Of a stretch of 64,000 bases of DNA, positions 43,798 to 52,785 are shown one piece after another. The notes below the pieces were generated by a model. The model was not told the DNA's origin and made no database searches. It saw nothing but the letters and a program-made list of their open reading frames with translations. The stretch spans positions 124,001 to 188,000 of the forward strand of contig JBFXAQ010000003.1 in assembly GCA_050184115.1 (NCBI GenBank), in the 5' to 3' direction. This stretch comes from JACKNG01 sp050184115. GTDB taxonomy: Bacteria > Pseudomonadota > Gammaproteobacteria > Ga0077536. How positions within the stretch are numbered: the stretch's first letter is position 1; each line of letters starts with the position of its first letter. A program made the translations under genes and the position numbers.

Positions 43798-44707
43798 CGT
43801 TGAGTCCATGGGCGCGCTCGGTGAGTATCCACTCGCCGCGCGGCCCGACCGCGACGCTGGCCTTGGCGTCCTCGAGCAAGTCGCCGGCGGCGACGGCGGC
43901 ACGGGTGTCATCGCGCAGCGCCACGAGGTAGCGCTGCAGGGGTCGCGCGCCCTCCGGCCAGTGCAGGTCGACCGGACCATGACCCGGCACCACGCGCGCA
44001 TGCGCTTCCTGCATCGCACCATCGAGCCACGCGAGCCAGTCGAGGAGGCTGCCGTCGAGCACCGGCAGGCGTTCGCGGAACACGAGGTCGCCCGTGAACA
44101 GGGTGTCACTGGCGACGTCGAGCACGGTGAGATCGGTCGTCGAATGGGCTCGCGCGACCGCCGTCAGCAGCAGCGTGCGCTCGCCGAGGTCGAGTTCCAT
44201 CCGCGTCTCGACGAGGTCGTCCGGGCCGATGACCCGCGCCGCACCGCCCGCGCCGTCGAGTTCGGCAGAGAACTGCTCGGCGAAGTACTCGCGGTTTGCC
44301 GCCATCGCTTCGGCGAGCCCCTGCTGACCGACGAACCGCGTGCCGTCACCGACGAAGGCAGCATTGCCCAGCACGTGATCGAAGTGCACGTGGGTATTGA
44401 TGACGTAGCACACCGGGCGGCTCGTCCGCGCGGCGACGGCGGCGGCCAACGCGCGGCCGGTCGCCAGTGAGCCGCCGCTGTCGATGACGGCGGCGCAACG
44501 CGTGCCGACGACGACGCCGAGGTTGGCGCTGTCACCGCGTGCGGGGCTGTCGAGGTCGGCCATCTGGCCGGGATGGAAGTAGACGCCCGACGCGATTTCG
44601 TCGAGTGGGAACGCTTCCTCGCCGGCGCTCGCAACGGCGCTCGCGATGAACAGCCCCAGCGCCGCGAGCACGGCATACGGCCCCGGACGGATCTGTGATT
44701 GCATCAT
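43763..44707 (-). CDS. Exported metallo-beta-lactamase-fold hydrolase (quinoprotein relay type)
   Basis: Periplasmic MBL-fold protein of 314 residues with a signal peptide (YAVLAALGLFIASAVASAGE). The metal motif is INTHVHFDHVLGN near residue 100; further ligands lie in AHSTTD, FTGDLV and PGHGPVD. It resembles the zinc metallohydrolases that accompany PQQ-type quinoprotein relay systems (SoxH-like); this assignment is from memory of the family. ATG 44707 has AGGGG eight bases upstream and starts the signal peptide. No quinoprotein or PQQ gene is seen nearby, so it is an orphan here. Confidence 0.82.
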   Translation of the reverse strand: MMQSQIRPGPYAVLAALGLFIASAVASAGEEAFPLDEIASGVYFHPGQMADLDSPARGDSANLGVVVGTRCAAVIDSGGSLATGRALAAAVAARTSRPVCYVINTHVHFDHVLGNAAFVGDGTRFVGQQGLAEAMAANREYFAEQFSAELDGAGGAARVIGPDDLVETRMELDLGERTLLLTAVARAHSTTDLTVLDVASDTLFTGDLVFRERLPVLDGSLLDWLAWLDGAMQEAHARVVPGHGPVDLHWPEGARPLQRYLVALRDDTRAAVAAGDLLEDAKASVAVGPRGEWILTERAHGLNVSRAYRELEWE

Positions 44708-44824
44708 GCTGAGCCCCTGCATGTCGGGTAGGCGCTGCATGATAGCCGTGCGGCCGGGGTAACGGCGGGCCTGGAATGGAAAAGCGGCAGGTGTCGGTCG
44801 CGCCGGTGGCGGCGCGCCGCGCGA

Positions 44825-45682
44825 TCAGCCGTTGGCGGCGTTGGCCAGCGGCGTCGCCGAGGCGGCGCGGGCGCGATCGAGGTTGTCGTACAGGTGGCGC
44901 AGCACGTCGCGTCCCTCGGCGGTCTGTTCGAGACAGTCCGAGGCCACACCGATGTAGGGCGCGACATGGTTGTCGAAAAACGTCGGGTAGCCCGTCAGCA
45001 GGTCACCCGGACGGGTGTAGCCGGTCAGTTGGTTGAAACCGATCTCCTCGAACTCGAAGAAGATCGCCGACAGCTTGTTCAAGTAACGTGGGTCACTGAG
45101 CTGGCCGATGAGATCCGCGGCACGCACGAGGCCGGGAAAATCGCCCGTCTGCGCGTACCAGGCATCGTCCGGGACCGGGAAGCGGGTGCGCTCGATGCAG
45201 GCGTTGATGAAACCGACATCCGCGCGCTCCTCGTCGAGGAACTGCTCCTCGACGAAGCGCTTGCCGCGGTTGACGTGGATCGGCATCAGGACGGCGTCGC
45301 TGCTGCCGGCGACGTTACGCATCGCCTGGCCGTCGAGGCCCGAGGCGAGACTGGTGCTGGAATCCATCCGGCACAGGCCACGCACGTAGCCGATGTCGTG
45401 ACAGAGCAGCGCGATGATCGTGTTCAGCCACAGGCGGGGCGTGAGGTCGCCATCGCGGCACTGTTTGCCGTAGAGGATTTCCAGGCCGACGAGGGTGACG
45501 TGGGCGGTGTGCTCGATGTTGTGATAGAGGGCGTCGCTGCCGGAGATCGCCGTCAGCGCGGTCCCTGCCGCCCGGCAGGCCAAGTCACGGTATTCCGCTG
45601 AGGCGCCGTCGAACAGGTCATCGAAATGCGCCTCGGCGCGCTCGGTGACGATGCCCGTGAGGACTTCGGTAACGTCAAGCAT
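44825..45682 (-). CDS. HD-domain phosphohydrolase homologue
   Basis: Cytoplasmic protein of 285 residues with an HD-domain metal site: YHNIEHTAHVTLVGLEIL near residue 65 and LLCHDIGYVRG near 100. Further conserved parts are IHVNRGKRFVEEQF, LVRAADLIGQLSDPRYLNKL (a late Asp) and FFDNHVAPYIG. Such proteins hydrolyse phosphate esters or cyclic nucleotides, but the substrate is not predictable. ATG 45682 was chosen. It lies 105 bases after the RND pump stop on the same strand and 117 bases before the metallo-hydrolase gene. Confidence 0.82.
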   Translation of the reverse strand: MLDVTEVLTGIVTERAEAHFDDLFDGASAEYRDLACRAAGTALTAISGSDALYHNIEHTAHVTLVGLEILYGKQCRDGDLTPRLWLNTIIALLCHDIGYVRGLCRMDSSTSLASGLDGQAMRNVAGSSDAVLMPIHVNRGKRFVEEQFLDEERADVGFINACIERTRFPVPDDAWYAQTGDFPGLVRAADLIGQLSDPRYLNKLSAIFFEFEEIGFNQLTGYTRPGDLLTGYPTFFDNHVAPYIGVASDCLEQTAEGRDVLRHLYDNLDRARAASATPLANAANG

Positions 45683-45787
45683 GACCGCCCAGTCGTGTCC
45701 CGTATTCGCTCTACCATCCGCTTTCGATGCCCGGCGGGCATCACATCGTCGGGGCAGTATAGGCACCTGCCCGAACCCTGGAGGAGG

Positions 45788-48700
45788 TCAGCGGCCGAAC
45801 TGTGACGAACTTGAACTATTACCGGCCTGGCGCCGCAAACCCGTTCGCCAGCCCATCACCGTACGGTAGAGCATGGGGATCACGAGCAGGGTCAGGATGG
45901 TGGAGAAGGTCAGCCCCCACACGATGGCGGTCGCCACCGGCCCCCAGATGAAGGACCTGCCGGCGAGACCAGCGGCGAGGGAGAACAGGCCGGCGATGGT
46001 GGTGGCCGAGGTGATGAGGATGGGCACGACCCGACGCCGGGCCGCGTAGATCGTGGCGTGGTTGAGACTCATGCCGGCTTCGAGCCGGTCGTTGGCGGCC
46101 GATATCAGCACGATCGACGAATTCACCGCGATCCCGGCCAGCGCCACCATGCCGTAGAGGGTGTACAGGCTGAGCGGGTTGCCGGTCACCAGCAGGCCGA
46201 GCACCACGCCGGTGAAGGCCAGCGGCACGGTGAACAGGATCAGCAGGGGCTGGCCGTAGCTGCGGAACTGGGTGCCGAGAATGATGTACATCAGGCCGAC
46301 GCCGAGCACGAACAGGAGGGTGATCGCGTCCAGAGACTCCTCGATATCATCGAGTTCGCCGGAGAAATCGATGTCGATGTTGGGATAGTCGCCGGCCAGG
46401 CGCTGCCACTCGTCGAGCACCAGGCGATTGGCGGTGACGGTATCGATGCGCGCGGTATCGATATCGGCCTCCAGGGTCACCGCCCGCTTGTAGTCGTGAT
46501 GACGGATGTTGTACTGGCTGACGCCGCGGCTGGCGGTGACGAGTTCGCCGAGCGCGACGTTACCGCCGCCCGGCACGGCCACGGGCTGGCGCAGCAGGTC
46601 GTCGATGTCACCACGGCCGTCGCTCGCCGCGCGCACCCGCACCCGCACCTCCTCGCCGCGGTACTGGAACTCGGTCACCAGTTCGCCGTCGACGTTGAGC
46701 GCGACGGCGCGGCTGACCGTGGTCGGCGCCACGCCGACGCGCTTGATCGCCTCGCCATCCTGGCGCAGCACGAGTTCCGGATTGCCCGGACGGTAGTCGA
46801 GCGCGATGTCGCGGTAGACCGGGTTCGATTCCAGAAAGCCCTGCAGGTGTGCCACGACCTCCAGGATCTCGGGGTAGTTGTCGCCACGGACCTTGAGCTT
46901 GATCGGGCGCTGCGTCGGCGGGCCGTCCTTGATGCGCAACAACCACACCTTCTTCGGCCCGGGGAAGTCGCGAATCGCATCCTCGACGGCGTCGGCCACG
47001 TCGAACACGTGGCGATCGCCCGGCCGCGCCGGCTCGAGGCTGACCAGGATCTGGCCGACGACGTCGCCAAAGACGTTGTCGGTCTCGGTGAAGAGCTGCC
47101 CGGCATAGACGACGCTGCCGCGCAGCTCGTGCGGTTCGATGACGGTGCGCGCCCGCCGCTCGATGTCGACCAGCGTGCGCGACGTCTCCTCGAGCGCGGT
47201 ACCCGGCGGCATCTCCACGCTGACGTAGAACAGGCGCACGGCGTCACCCTGGAAGAAGTTGACCCGTACGTGCCCGGTGACGAGCACGGCCGCGGCCAGC
47301 GCGAAGGCCAGCAGCACCACCAGGTAGGCCAGCCACGGTCGGCGCATCGCACCGACCAACAGACGCGTGTAGCGCAGGCGGATGGCATGCTTGAAACGCT
47401 CGCGCCAACGCGCCTCCCGCGGCTCGCGGCTGCGGAAGGCGATGACGTGCGCGGGCAGCATCCAGTAGGCCTCGAGCAGGCTGAGCGCGAGCGCCGCGCT
47501 GACGACGATGGGGATGACGCGCATGAACTCGCCCAGCACCCCGGGCAGCAGCGCCAGCGGCAGGAAGGCCGCGACCGTGGTCAGTACCGAGGTCGTCACC
47601 GGCGCGAACACCTCGACGAGCCCGGCGACCGCGGCCGCGCCCGGCGCCTCACCGCGCAGCAGGCGTTCGTAGATGGTCTCCACCACCACCACGGCGTCGT
47701 CGACCAGCATGCCGAGCGCAATGACGACACCGAGCAGCACGGTGTTGTTGAGCGTCATGCCCGTGACGTTGAGCAGCACGAAGGTCGCGGCGAGGGTGAA
47801 CGGGATGCCGGCGCTGGTCATGAAGGCGACCCGCGAACCGAGGAAGACCCAGGTCACCAGCAGCACGAAGGCGAGCCCGATGGCGGCGTTGGCCTGCATC
47901 AGGTCGAGCGCTTCGCGCGTGCTCACCGTCTGGTCGTCGACCAGGAAGAGTTCCACCCCGGTGCGCGCGACCAGGGCGTTGCGGCGATCGATGTAGCCCT
48001 GCAGGCGACCGACCAGATCGATGACGTTGGCATCCTCCTCCTTGGTCACCGCCAGCATGGTGGCCGGCTGCCCGTTGAAGCTGACCAGCTCGTCGGGTTC
48101 CTCGGTGGTGAAGCGGATGGCCGCCAGCGCGCCGAGTTCGACCACCCCGCGCGCGGTCGTCACTGGCAATCCCGCCAGCGTCTCGGGATCGGCCGAGGTG
48201 CCACTGATGCGCACCAGCCAGCGCCCACCCGCGGTGGCGATGTCACCGGCGGAGACGTCCCGGAAATAGGCGCGCACGGTATCGGCGAGGTCGCCCGGCG
48301 TGATGCCGAGGCCGATGAGTCGCGCGGGATCGAACTCCACCACCAGCTCCGGTCGCGGCAGGCCGAGGGCGTTGATGGCATCGACGCCGTCGAGCGCCTC
48401 GAGATCGCGCTTCACGTAGCGCGCCTGGCGGCGCAGGTTGTCGTCCTGGCCGCGACCGTGCACGACCACGGTCGCGGTCGGGAACCAGGTCGAGGAGGTC
48501 AGCTCGTAGAACACCGGGTCCTCGGCTTCATCGGGCAACTCGTCGTTGTAGACGTTCTGCACCTCGCGCCTGAGATCGATGACGCGCTTGTCGTAGGTCG
48601 CCTCGTCGATGTAGTCGAAGCGCACGATGATGTTCGACGTACCTTCGCGCGAGGTGCTGGAGACGAACTTGATGTCACGCACCGAGCGCTGGATGGCCTC

Positions 48701-48904
48701 CTCGATGGGATCGGTGACGCGCTTCTCGACGTCCTCGGCGGCAGCGCCCGGCAGGTAGGTGATGATGTTGACCCAGTTGAGCTTGATCTGGGGGTCCTTG
48801 GCCCGCGGCATCTGGCCGTAGGAGACGGCGCCCAGCACCAGCACCAGCACGAACACGAGGTTCGCCAGCACGTGGTTGCGCAGCAGCGCGTGGAGGAACT
48901 TCAC
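45788..48904 (-). CDS. RND-family efflux transporter, inner-membrane subunit
   Basis: Proton-driven trimeric pump of 1038 residues, AcrB-like layout with two six-helix bundles and large periplasmic loops. The proton-relay aspartates are visible in ALGMLVDDAVVVVETIYERLL near residue 400. Other family parts are PGAAAEDVEKRVTDPIEEAIQ, MYIILGTQFRSYGQPLLIL and the ending LTLLVIPMLYRTV. Sequence style (PRAKDPQIKLNWVNIITYLPGA) suggests the HAE1/CzcA-like group used for amphiphiles, but the substrate is unknown. It forms an operon with its adaptor; the outer-membrane channel is not encoded here. Confidence 0.92.
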   Translation of the reverse strand: MKFLHALLRNHVLANLVFVLVLVLGAVSYGQMPRAKDPQIKLNWVNIITYLPGAAAEDVEKRVTDPIEEAIQRSVRDIKFVSSTSREGTSNIIVRFDYIDEATYDKRVIDLRREVQNVYNDELPDEAEDPVFYELTSSTWFPTATVVVHGRGQDDNLRRQARYVKRDLEALDGVDAINALGLPRPELVVEFDPARLIGLGITPGDLADTVRAYFRDVSAGDIATAGGRWLVRISGTSADPETLAGLPVTTARGVVELGALAAIRFTTEEPDELVSFNGQPATMLAVTKEEDANVIDLVGRLQGYIDRRNALVARTGVELFLVDDQTVSTREALDLMQANAAIGLAFVLLVTWVFLGSRVAFMTSAGIPFTLAATFVLLNVTGMTLNNTVLLGVVIALGMLVDDAVVVVETIYERLLRGEAPGAAAVAGLVEVFAPVTTSVLTTVAAFLPLALLPGVLGEFMRVIPIVVSAALALSLLEAYWMLPAHVIAFRSREPREARWRERFKHAIRLRYTRLLVGAMRRPWLAYLVVLLAFALAAAVLVTGHVRVNFFQGDAVRLFYVSVEMPPGTALEETSRTLVDIERRARTVIEPHELRGSVVYAGQLFTETDNVFGDVVGQILVSLEPARPGDRHVFDVADAVEDAIRDFPGPKKVWLLRIKDGPPTQRPIKLKVRGDNYPEILEVVAHLQGFLESNPVYRDIALDYRPGNPELVLRQDGEAIKRVGVAPTTVSRAVALNVDGELVTEFQYRGEEVRVRVRAASDGRGDIDDLLRQPVAVPGGGNVALGELVTASRGVSQYNIRHHDYKRAVTLEADIDTARIDTVTANRLVLDEWQRLAGDYPNIDIDFSGELDDIEESLDAITLLFVLGVGLMYIILGTQFRSYGQPLLILFTVPLAFTGVVLGLLVTGNPLSLYTLYGMVALAGIAVNSSIVLISAANDRLEAGMSLNHATIYAARRRVVPILITSATTIAGLFSLAAGLAGRSFIWGPVATAIVWGLTFSTILTLLVIPMLYRTVMGWRTGLRRQAGNSSSSSQFGR

Positions 48905-48938
48905 GTCGACGGGCTCCGGGCGTGCTTCCGGGCGCCGG

Positions 48939-49946
48939 CTAGTCGGCCAGCAACTGCACCCGGTCGCCCTCGTTCAGCGCGTAATGACCGTCGACGACGA
49001 TGGCGCTGTCGGGCGCGAGTTCGACCGCGCTCGCCCTGCCCTCCTGGGCGTCGGGCAGGGCGACGAAGCGCGCGCTGCCACCCTCGACCATGAACAGACC
49101 GAGCAGGTCGCCGCGCCGCACCAGCACCCGACCGGGGACGTGGGCACGCTGGTCGGTCCAGCTCAGCACGCCGGGGGTGCCGATGAGGGGGCGTGCATCA
49201 CCGAATACGAAGCGCAGCTCGCGGTTGCGCGTGCCGGTCGACAAGGCATCGACGGCGGCACGCAGGCGCACCGGGTAGCGCCGGCCGTCGGCGATGAACG
49301 CGATTTCCTCGCGCGCGCGCAGGGTGGCGACGTCGCCCGCCAGCACCTCGGCCGAGAGTTCCACGGTTTCGACGTCGATCAACGCGGCCACGGGGTCGCC
49401 ACTGGCGACGTACTGGCCGAGGGGGGCGAGACGCTGGCGCAGCAGGGCACGGAAGGGACTCGCGATGACGCAACGGCTGGCGGCCACCTCGTCGCGCGCA
49501 ATGTTCGCCTCGGCGACCTTGAGCTGGCCGATCAGCACGGTGCGTTCGGCTTCGCGCTCGTCCAGGATCTCGACCGCCAGCGACTGCCGCGCCTCCAGTT
49601 CGCGCGCGCGGGTCAGGCGCCGCTCGGCCAGCGCTAGGCGCGCGGCGAGGACCTCGACCTCGGCCCGCGCCGCTTCCAGGGCGAGCTGGTAGTCGCGGCA
49701 GTCGAGGCGCGCGACGACCGCGCCGCGCTCGACGATGTCGCCGACCTGCGGCGCGAACTCGATCACGCGCGCGGCGATCTCGGCGGCGAGTTCGATGGTG
49801 TTGTCGCTGACCACGGTCGCCGGCGCGGTGTGCTCCGGGTAGAGCGCGATCGCGTCCAGCGTCGCCACGCGCACGGGCACGGCGTCGGCGGCCAGGGCCG
49901 GCGCAGCGCCCAGGACGATCAGGAAGATGAGCAGGAACGCGGGCAT
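48939..49946 (-). CDS. Periplasmic adaptor (membrane fusion protein) of the RND pump
   Basis: Adaptor of 335 residues that links the RND pump to an outer-membrane channel. A signal peptide (MPAFLLIFLIVLGAAPALAADA) is followed by a lipoyl half (ELAAEIAARVIEFAPQVGDIVERGAVVARLDCRDYQ), a coiled coil from about 85 to 150, the second lipoyl half (ASRCVIASPFRALLRQRLAPLGQYVASGDPVAALID), and beta-barrel and membrane-proximal domains. ATG 49946 was chosen. It is 34 bases ahead of the pump gene and 121 bases after the amidohydrolase gene, so it may share the pca transcript or have its own promoter. Confidence 0.9.
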   Translation of the reverse strand: MPAFLLIFLIVLGAAPALAADAVPVRVATLDAIALYPEHTAPATVVSDNTIELAAEIAARVIEFAPQVGDIVERGAVVARLDCRDYQLALEAARAEVEVLAARLALAERRLTRARELEARQSLAVEILDEREAERTVLIGQLKVAEANIARDEVAASRCVIASPFRALLRQRLAPLGQYVASGDPVAALIDVETVELSAEVLAGDVATLRAREEIAFIADGRRYPVRLRAAVDALSTGTRNRELRFVFGDARPLIGTPGVLSWTDQRAHVPGRVLVRRGDLLGLFMVEGGSARFVALPDAQEGRASAVELAPDSAIVVDGHYALNEGDRVQLLAD

Positions 49947-50067
49947 CGGGCGGTGACGGTGCGGTGGATACGGGTCGGACGGGCCAGCGGCGGCGCCAGG
50001 CGCGGCACAGTGTACACGCGCCGTCCGTTCCTCGGAGCGCGAGGTCGGTACGCCCGGCGGCGAAAAA

Positions 50068-51177
50068 TCACTCGGGCGTGGCGAGATCGACGCCGAGCAC
50101 GGTCGCGGTGCGTGTGAACACCGCAGCCGGTACACCGAGCGCGGCCTTGATCGCGATGTCGCGATCGAGCGGGTCGGCGAGGCCGGCGGCGTAGCGCAGC
50201 TCCGCCCACGGCGCGCGCGGCGCCTGCCACCACGCCCACACCAGCGGAAAGAACTGCAGTGGCCAGTCACTGCCGTGGAGCAGGCGCGCGGCGATGCCGG
50301 GATGCGCCAGCCCGCGCGTCAGGTAGCCGAGCTTGTTGAGCTGCGTCAGGCTCGACTCCTCGCTCAGCAGCCGCGGGTAGCGCGCGAACATCGGCAGCAG
50401 GCGGGTGAAGTTCTCCTCGCCGCCGTTGTCGCCAGTGGTGGCGAGGTGGGCCGCGATCACCCTCACGCCGCGCTCGAGCGGCCGCGCCAGGCGGACCGGG
50501 TCGCCGAGGGCGTTGTCAGCGTGGTGGAAGGCGTTCTCGTCGCCGACGTGAACGAGCAAGGGGATGTCGAGCGCGACGAGGCGGTCATAGAAGGCATCGA
50601 GCGCGGGGTCGGCGGGATCGATGCGCATGATGGCGGGGATCCACTTGACCAGCACCGCACCGTCGCGCTTCGCCGCGTCGAGGCGCGCCAGCGCGTCGCG
50701 GCGGTAGGGATTGATGCTCGCGCCGTAGACGAACTCGGGAAACTGGCGCGCGAGATCGCGTACGTAATCGTTGGCGACGTAGATCTGGGTCTGCTCGCGA
50801 TCGAGGGCACCATCGTCATCGACCACGCCGTCCAGCGCGAGCACCACCGCGCGCGCGACGAAACGCGAATTGCGCACGTGATCGCGCAGGTGTTCTGCAA
50901 CCGCAATATCGCCGCGTGCGGTCATCTCTCGCGCATCGGTGCCGAAGGCGCGGAGGTACCAGGCGAACTTGTAGCTGTCGGTCAGGTCGCTCGAGACGAA
51001 GCAGCTTGCGCAACCCTGGCCGAGCGCGGCGACGTGGGTATGCATGTCGAGCACGGAGTCCGGTGGCGGCAGGTTGGCCGGCGGTCGCGCCGGCAGCAGC
51101 GTGAAGGCGCCGGCGGCGAGCAAGGACAGGATGACGGCGCCCGCGGCGAGATCGCGTATCACGCGAAGGACCGTCAT
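50068..51177 (-). CDS. Membrane-anchored metal-dependent amidohydrolase
   Basis: TIM-barrel hydrolase of the amidohydrolase-2 type, 369 residues. The N terminus has one hydrophobic helix (GAVILSLLAAGAFTLL), so the catalytic part should lie in the periplasm. Metal ligands are visible as DMHTHVAAL (HxH), IPLLVHVGDENAFHH, VIAAHLATTG and LLHGSDWPLQF (late Asp). Relatives include lactonases and decarboxylases of aromatic breakdown, but no substrate can be assigned. It is the last gene of the pca/P450 run, three bases after the P450 stop, and the anchor is odd for a catabolic enzyme acting on CoA-pathway intermediates. Confidence 0.83.
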   Translation of the reverse strand: MTVLRVIRDLAAGAVILSLLAAGAFTLLPARPPANLPPPDSVLDMHTHVAALGQGCASCFVSSDLTDSYKFAWYLRAFGTDAREMTARGDIAVAEHLRDHVRNSRFVARAVVLALDGVVDDDGALDREQTQIYVANDYVRDLARQFPEFVYGASINPYRRDALARLDAAKRDGAVLVKWIPAIMRIDPADPALDAFYDRLVALDIPLLVHVGDENAFHHADNALGDPVRLARPLERGVRVIAAHLATTGDNGGEENFTRLLPMFARYPRLLSEESSLTQLNKLGYLTRGLAHPGIAARLLHGSDWPLQFFPLVWAWWQAPRAPWAELRYAAGLADPLDRDIAIKAALGVPAAVFTRTATVLGVDLATPE

Positions 51178-51180
51178 CGC

Positions 51181-52377
51181 TCAGGCCGCGTGCAGGGCGA
51201 GCGGCAGGGCCGCGAGGCTGTTGACGGCGTTGCCGGGCTCGAACACCGCCGCACCGGCCGGCTCGATGCGCGCCACGCGCGCGACCAGCGTTTCGAGCAG
51301 CACCGCCGCTTCCTGGCGTGCGACGTGCTGGCCTACGCAGACATGGATGCCGCTGCCGAAGGAGACATGCGCCTGGCGCGGCCGCGCGATGTCGAAGCGC
51401 GCTGGCGCGTCCCAGCGCGCGGGATCGTGGTTGGCCGCCGCCATCACGCACAGGATCTTCGTGCCCGCCCGCACTGCCGCACCGCCGATCTCGCAATCGC
51501 CCACGCTGGTGCGACAGAAGGTGTGCACGGGCGAGGCCCAGCGCAGTACCTCGTCGATGGCAGCCGGGATCAGCGCCGGCTCGGCGCGCAGACGCACCCA
51601 CTGCGCGGGATGACGGGCAAAGGCGTCGAGCGCGAAAGCGAGCGTCGCCACCGTGGTATCGATCCCGGCCGAGAGCAGCGAGCGCACCAGCAGCGCCGCC
51701 TCGCCCTCGTCGATGTCGCCGGCCGTGGCCGCGGCGTAGATGGCGGCGCCGATACCATCGTCGCGGAGCGCCGAACGCGCGCACTTGGCCGCGATCCAGG
51801 GCACCACTTCGTCGGCCACGGCCAGCGCGCGACGGCGCAGGGCGTTGTCCGGGCCCAGCGCGTTGAACACCATCGCGCCGTAGCGCAGCAGGTTCTCGCG
51901 CGGGCTCTCGTCGAGACCGACGGCGTCGCCGAAGACCGCGAGCGGGTAGGCCTGGGCGAGATCACGGGCGCCATCGATGGTGCCGGCTTCGAGTGCGCGC
52001 TCGACGTGGGCGGCGGCCGCCGCCGCCATGTTCTCGCGCAAACGTGCAATCGATGCCGGCGCCAGGGCACGGGCGAGCACGCGTCGCGTGCGCTCGTGCG
52101 CGGGCGGATCGACCTCGAGCACGATGCTCGGCGGCCGCCACGGCGGTTCGGTGGCGAAATCGCTGAGCCCGACCCCGCGTGCCGAAGTGAAGCGGCGCCA
52201 GTCGCGAAACACCTGCTCGACTTCCGCGATACGCCCCACCGCGACCACGCCGTAGCGCGGCAGCGCCACGACCGGGCCGAGTTCCAGCAGCGCCTCGTGG
52301 TAATCGTGCGGCTCGCGCAGGACCTGCTCGTCGAAGGGATCGACGTCGAGTTGCGGCAGGTGGCCGAGACGGCTCAT
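51181..52377 (-). CDS. Cytochrome P450, CYP199A-like (para-substituted benzoate monooxygenase)
   Basis: Soluble class I P450 of 398 residues. The heme-binding loop is VSFGSGIHVCVGQ with the cysteine near residue 346, the I-helix has AGIDTT, and the K-helix ExxR lies in EVLRW. ARGVGLSDF, PWRPPSIVLEVDPPAH and VRSLLSAGIDTT closely match what I recall of CYP199A4, an enzyme that O-demethylates 4-methoxybenzoate; the last stretch forms part of its carboxylate pocket. Downstream of pcaC in the same operon, it would feed 4-hydroxybenzoate to PobA. Its ferredoxin and reductase are not in the window. Confidence 0.88.
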   Translation of the reverse strand: MSRLGHLPQLDVDPFDEQVLREPHDYHEALLELGPVVALPRYGVVAVGRIAEVEQVFRDWRRFTSARGVGLSDFATEPPWRPPSIVLEVDPPAHERTRRVLARALAPASIARLRENMAAAAAAHVERALEAGTIDGARDLAQAYPLAVFGDAVGLDESPRENLLRYGAMVFNALGPDNALRRRALAVADEVVPWIAAKCARSALRDDGIGAAIYAAATAGDIDEGEAALLVRSLLSAGIDTTVATLAFALDAFARHPAQWVRLRAEPALIPAAIDEVLRWASPVHTFCRTSVGDCEIGGAAVRAGTKILCVMAAANHDPARWDAPARFDIARPRQAHVSFGSGIHVCVGQHVARQEAAVLLETLVARVARIEPAGAAVFEPGNAVNSLAALPLALHAA

Positions 52378-52398
52378 GGACGGTTCCTGCGCCGGCGT

Positions 52399-52785
52399 TC
52401 AGTCGCCGGCGTCGATGGCGCGGAAGACCGCCTGCGCGAGCTTGAAGCCATGGTTGGCCGCGGGTACGCCGCAGTAGATCGCGGCATGCATGAGAATCTC
52501 GCGGATCTCGTCCTGCGTGAGGCCATTGTTGAGCGCACCGCGCACGTGCAGTGAAAACTCGTCGTCGCGCCCCAGCGCGAGCAGCATGGCCAGCGTGATG
52601 AAGCTCCGCGTACGGCGGTCGAGGCCCTCGCGCTGCCAGATGTCACCCCATGCATAGCGCGTGATGAAGTCCTGGAACTCGGCGTTGAAGGCGTTGCGGT
52701 TGGCCGTGGCGCGCTCGACATGGGCCGCGCCCAGCACCGCGCTGCGGGTCGTCGTGCCGCGTTCGCGGCGTTCGTCGTCGTTCAT
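52399..52785 (-). CDS. pcaC: 4-carboxymuconolactone decarboxylase
   Basis: Decarboxylates 4-carboxymuconolactone to 3-oxoadipate enol-lactone. The 128 residues match stand-alone PcaC: FQDFITRYAWGDIWQREGLDRRTRSFITLAMLLALGRDDEFSLH and LTQDEIREILMHAAIYCGVPAAN, with its conserved cysteine and histidine. There is no fused PcaD domain (no PcaL). ATG 52785 overlaps the pcaB stop by four bases. Confidence 0.95.
   Translation of the reverse strand: MNDDERRERGTTTRSAVLGAAHVERATANRNAFNAEFQDFITRYAWGDIWQREGLDRRTRSFITLAMLLALGRDDEFSLHVRGALNNGLTQDEIREILMHAAIYCGVPAANHGFKLAQAVFRAIDAGD

Noticed and set aside
41611..44109. An 832-codon open frame on the minus strand
   Set aside because: It lies opposite glpK and glpD, whose identities are certain; the translated protein is low-complexity.
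46058..49093. A 1011-codon open frame on the plus strand
   Set aside because: It is the antisense of the RND pump. Its protein is His/Gly/Arg-rich with no domain, as expected from a high-GC shadow frame.
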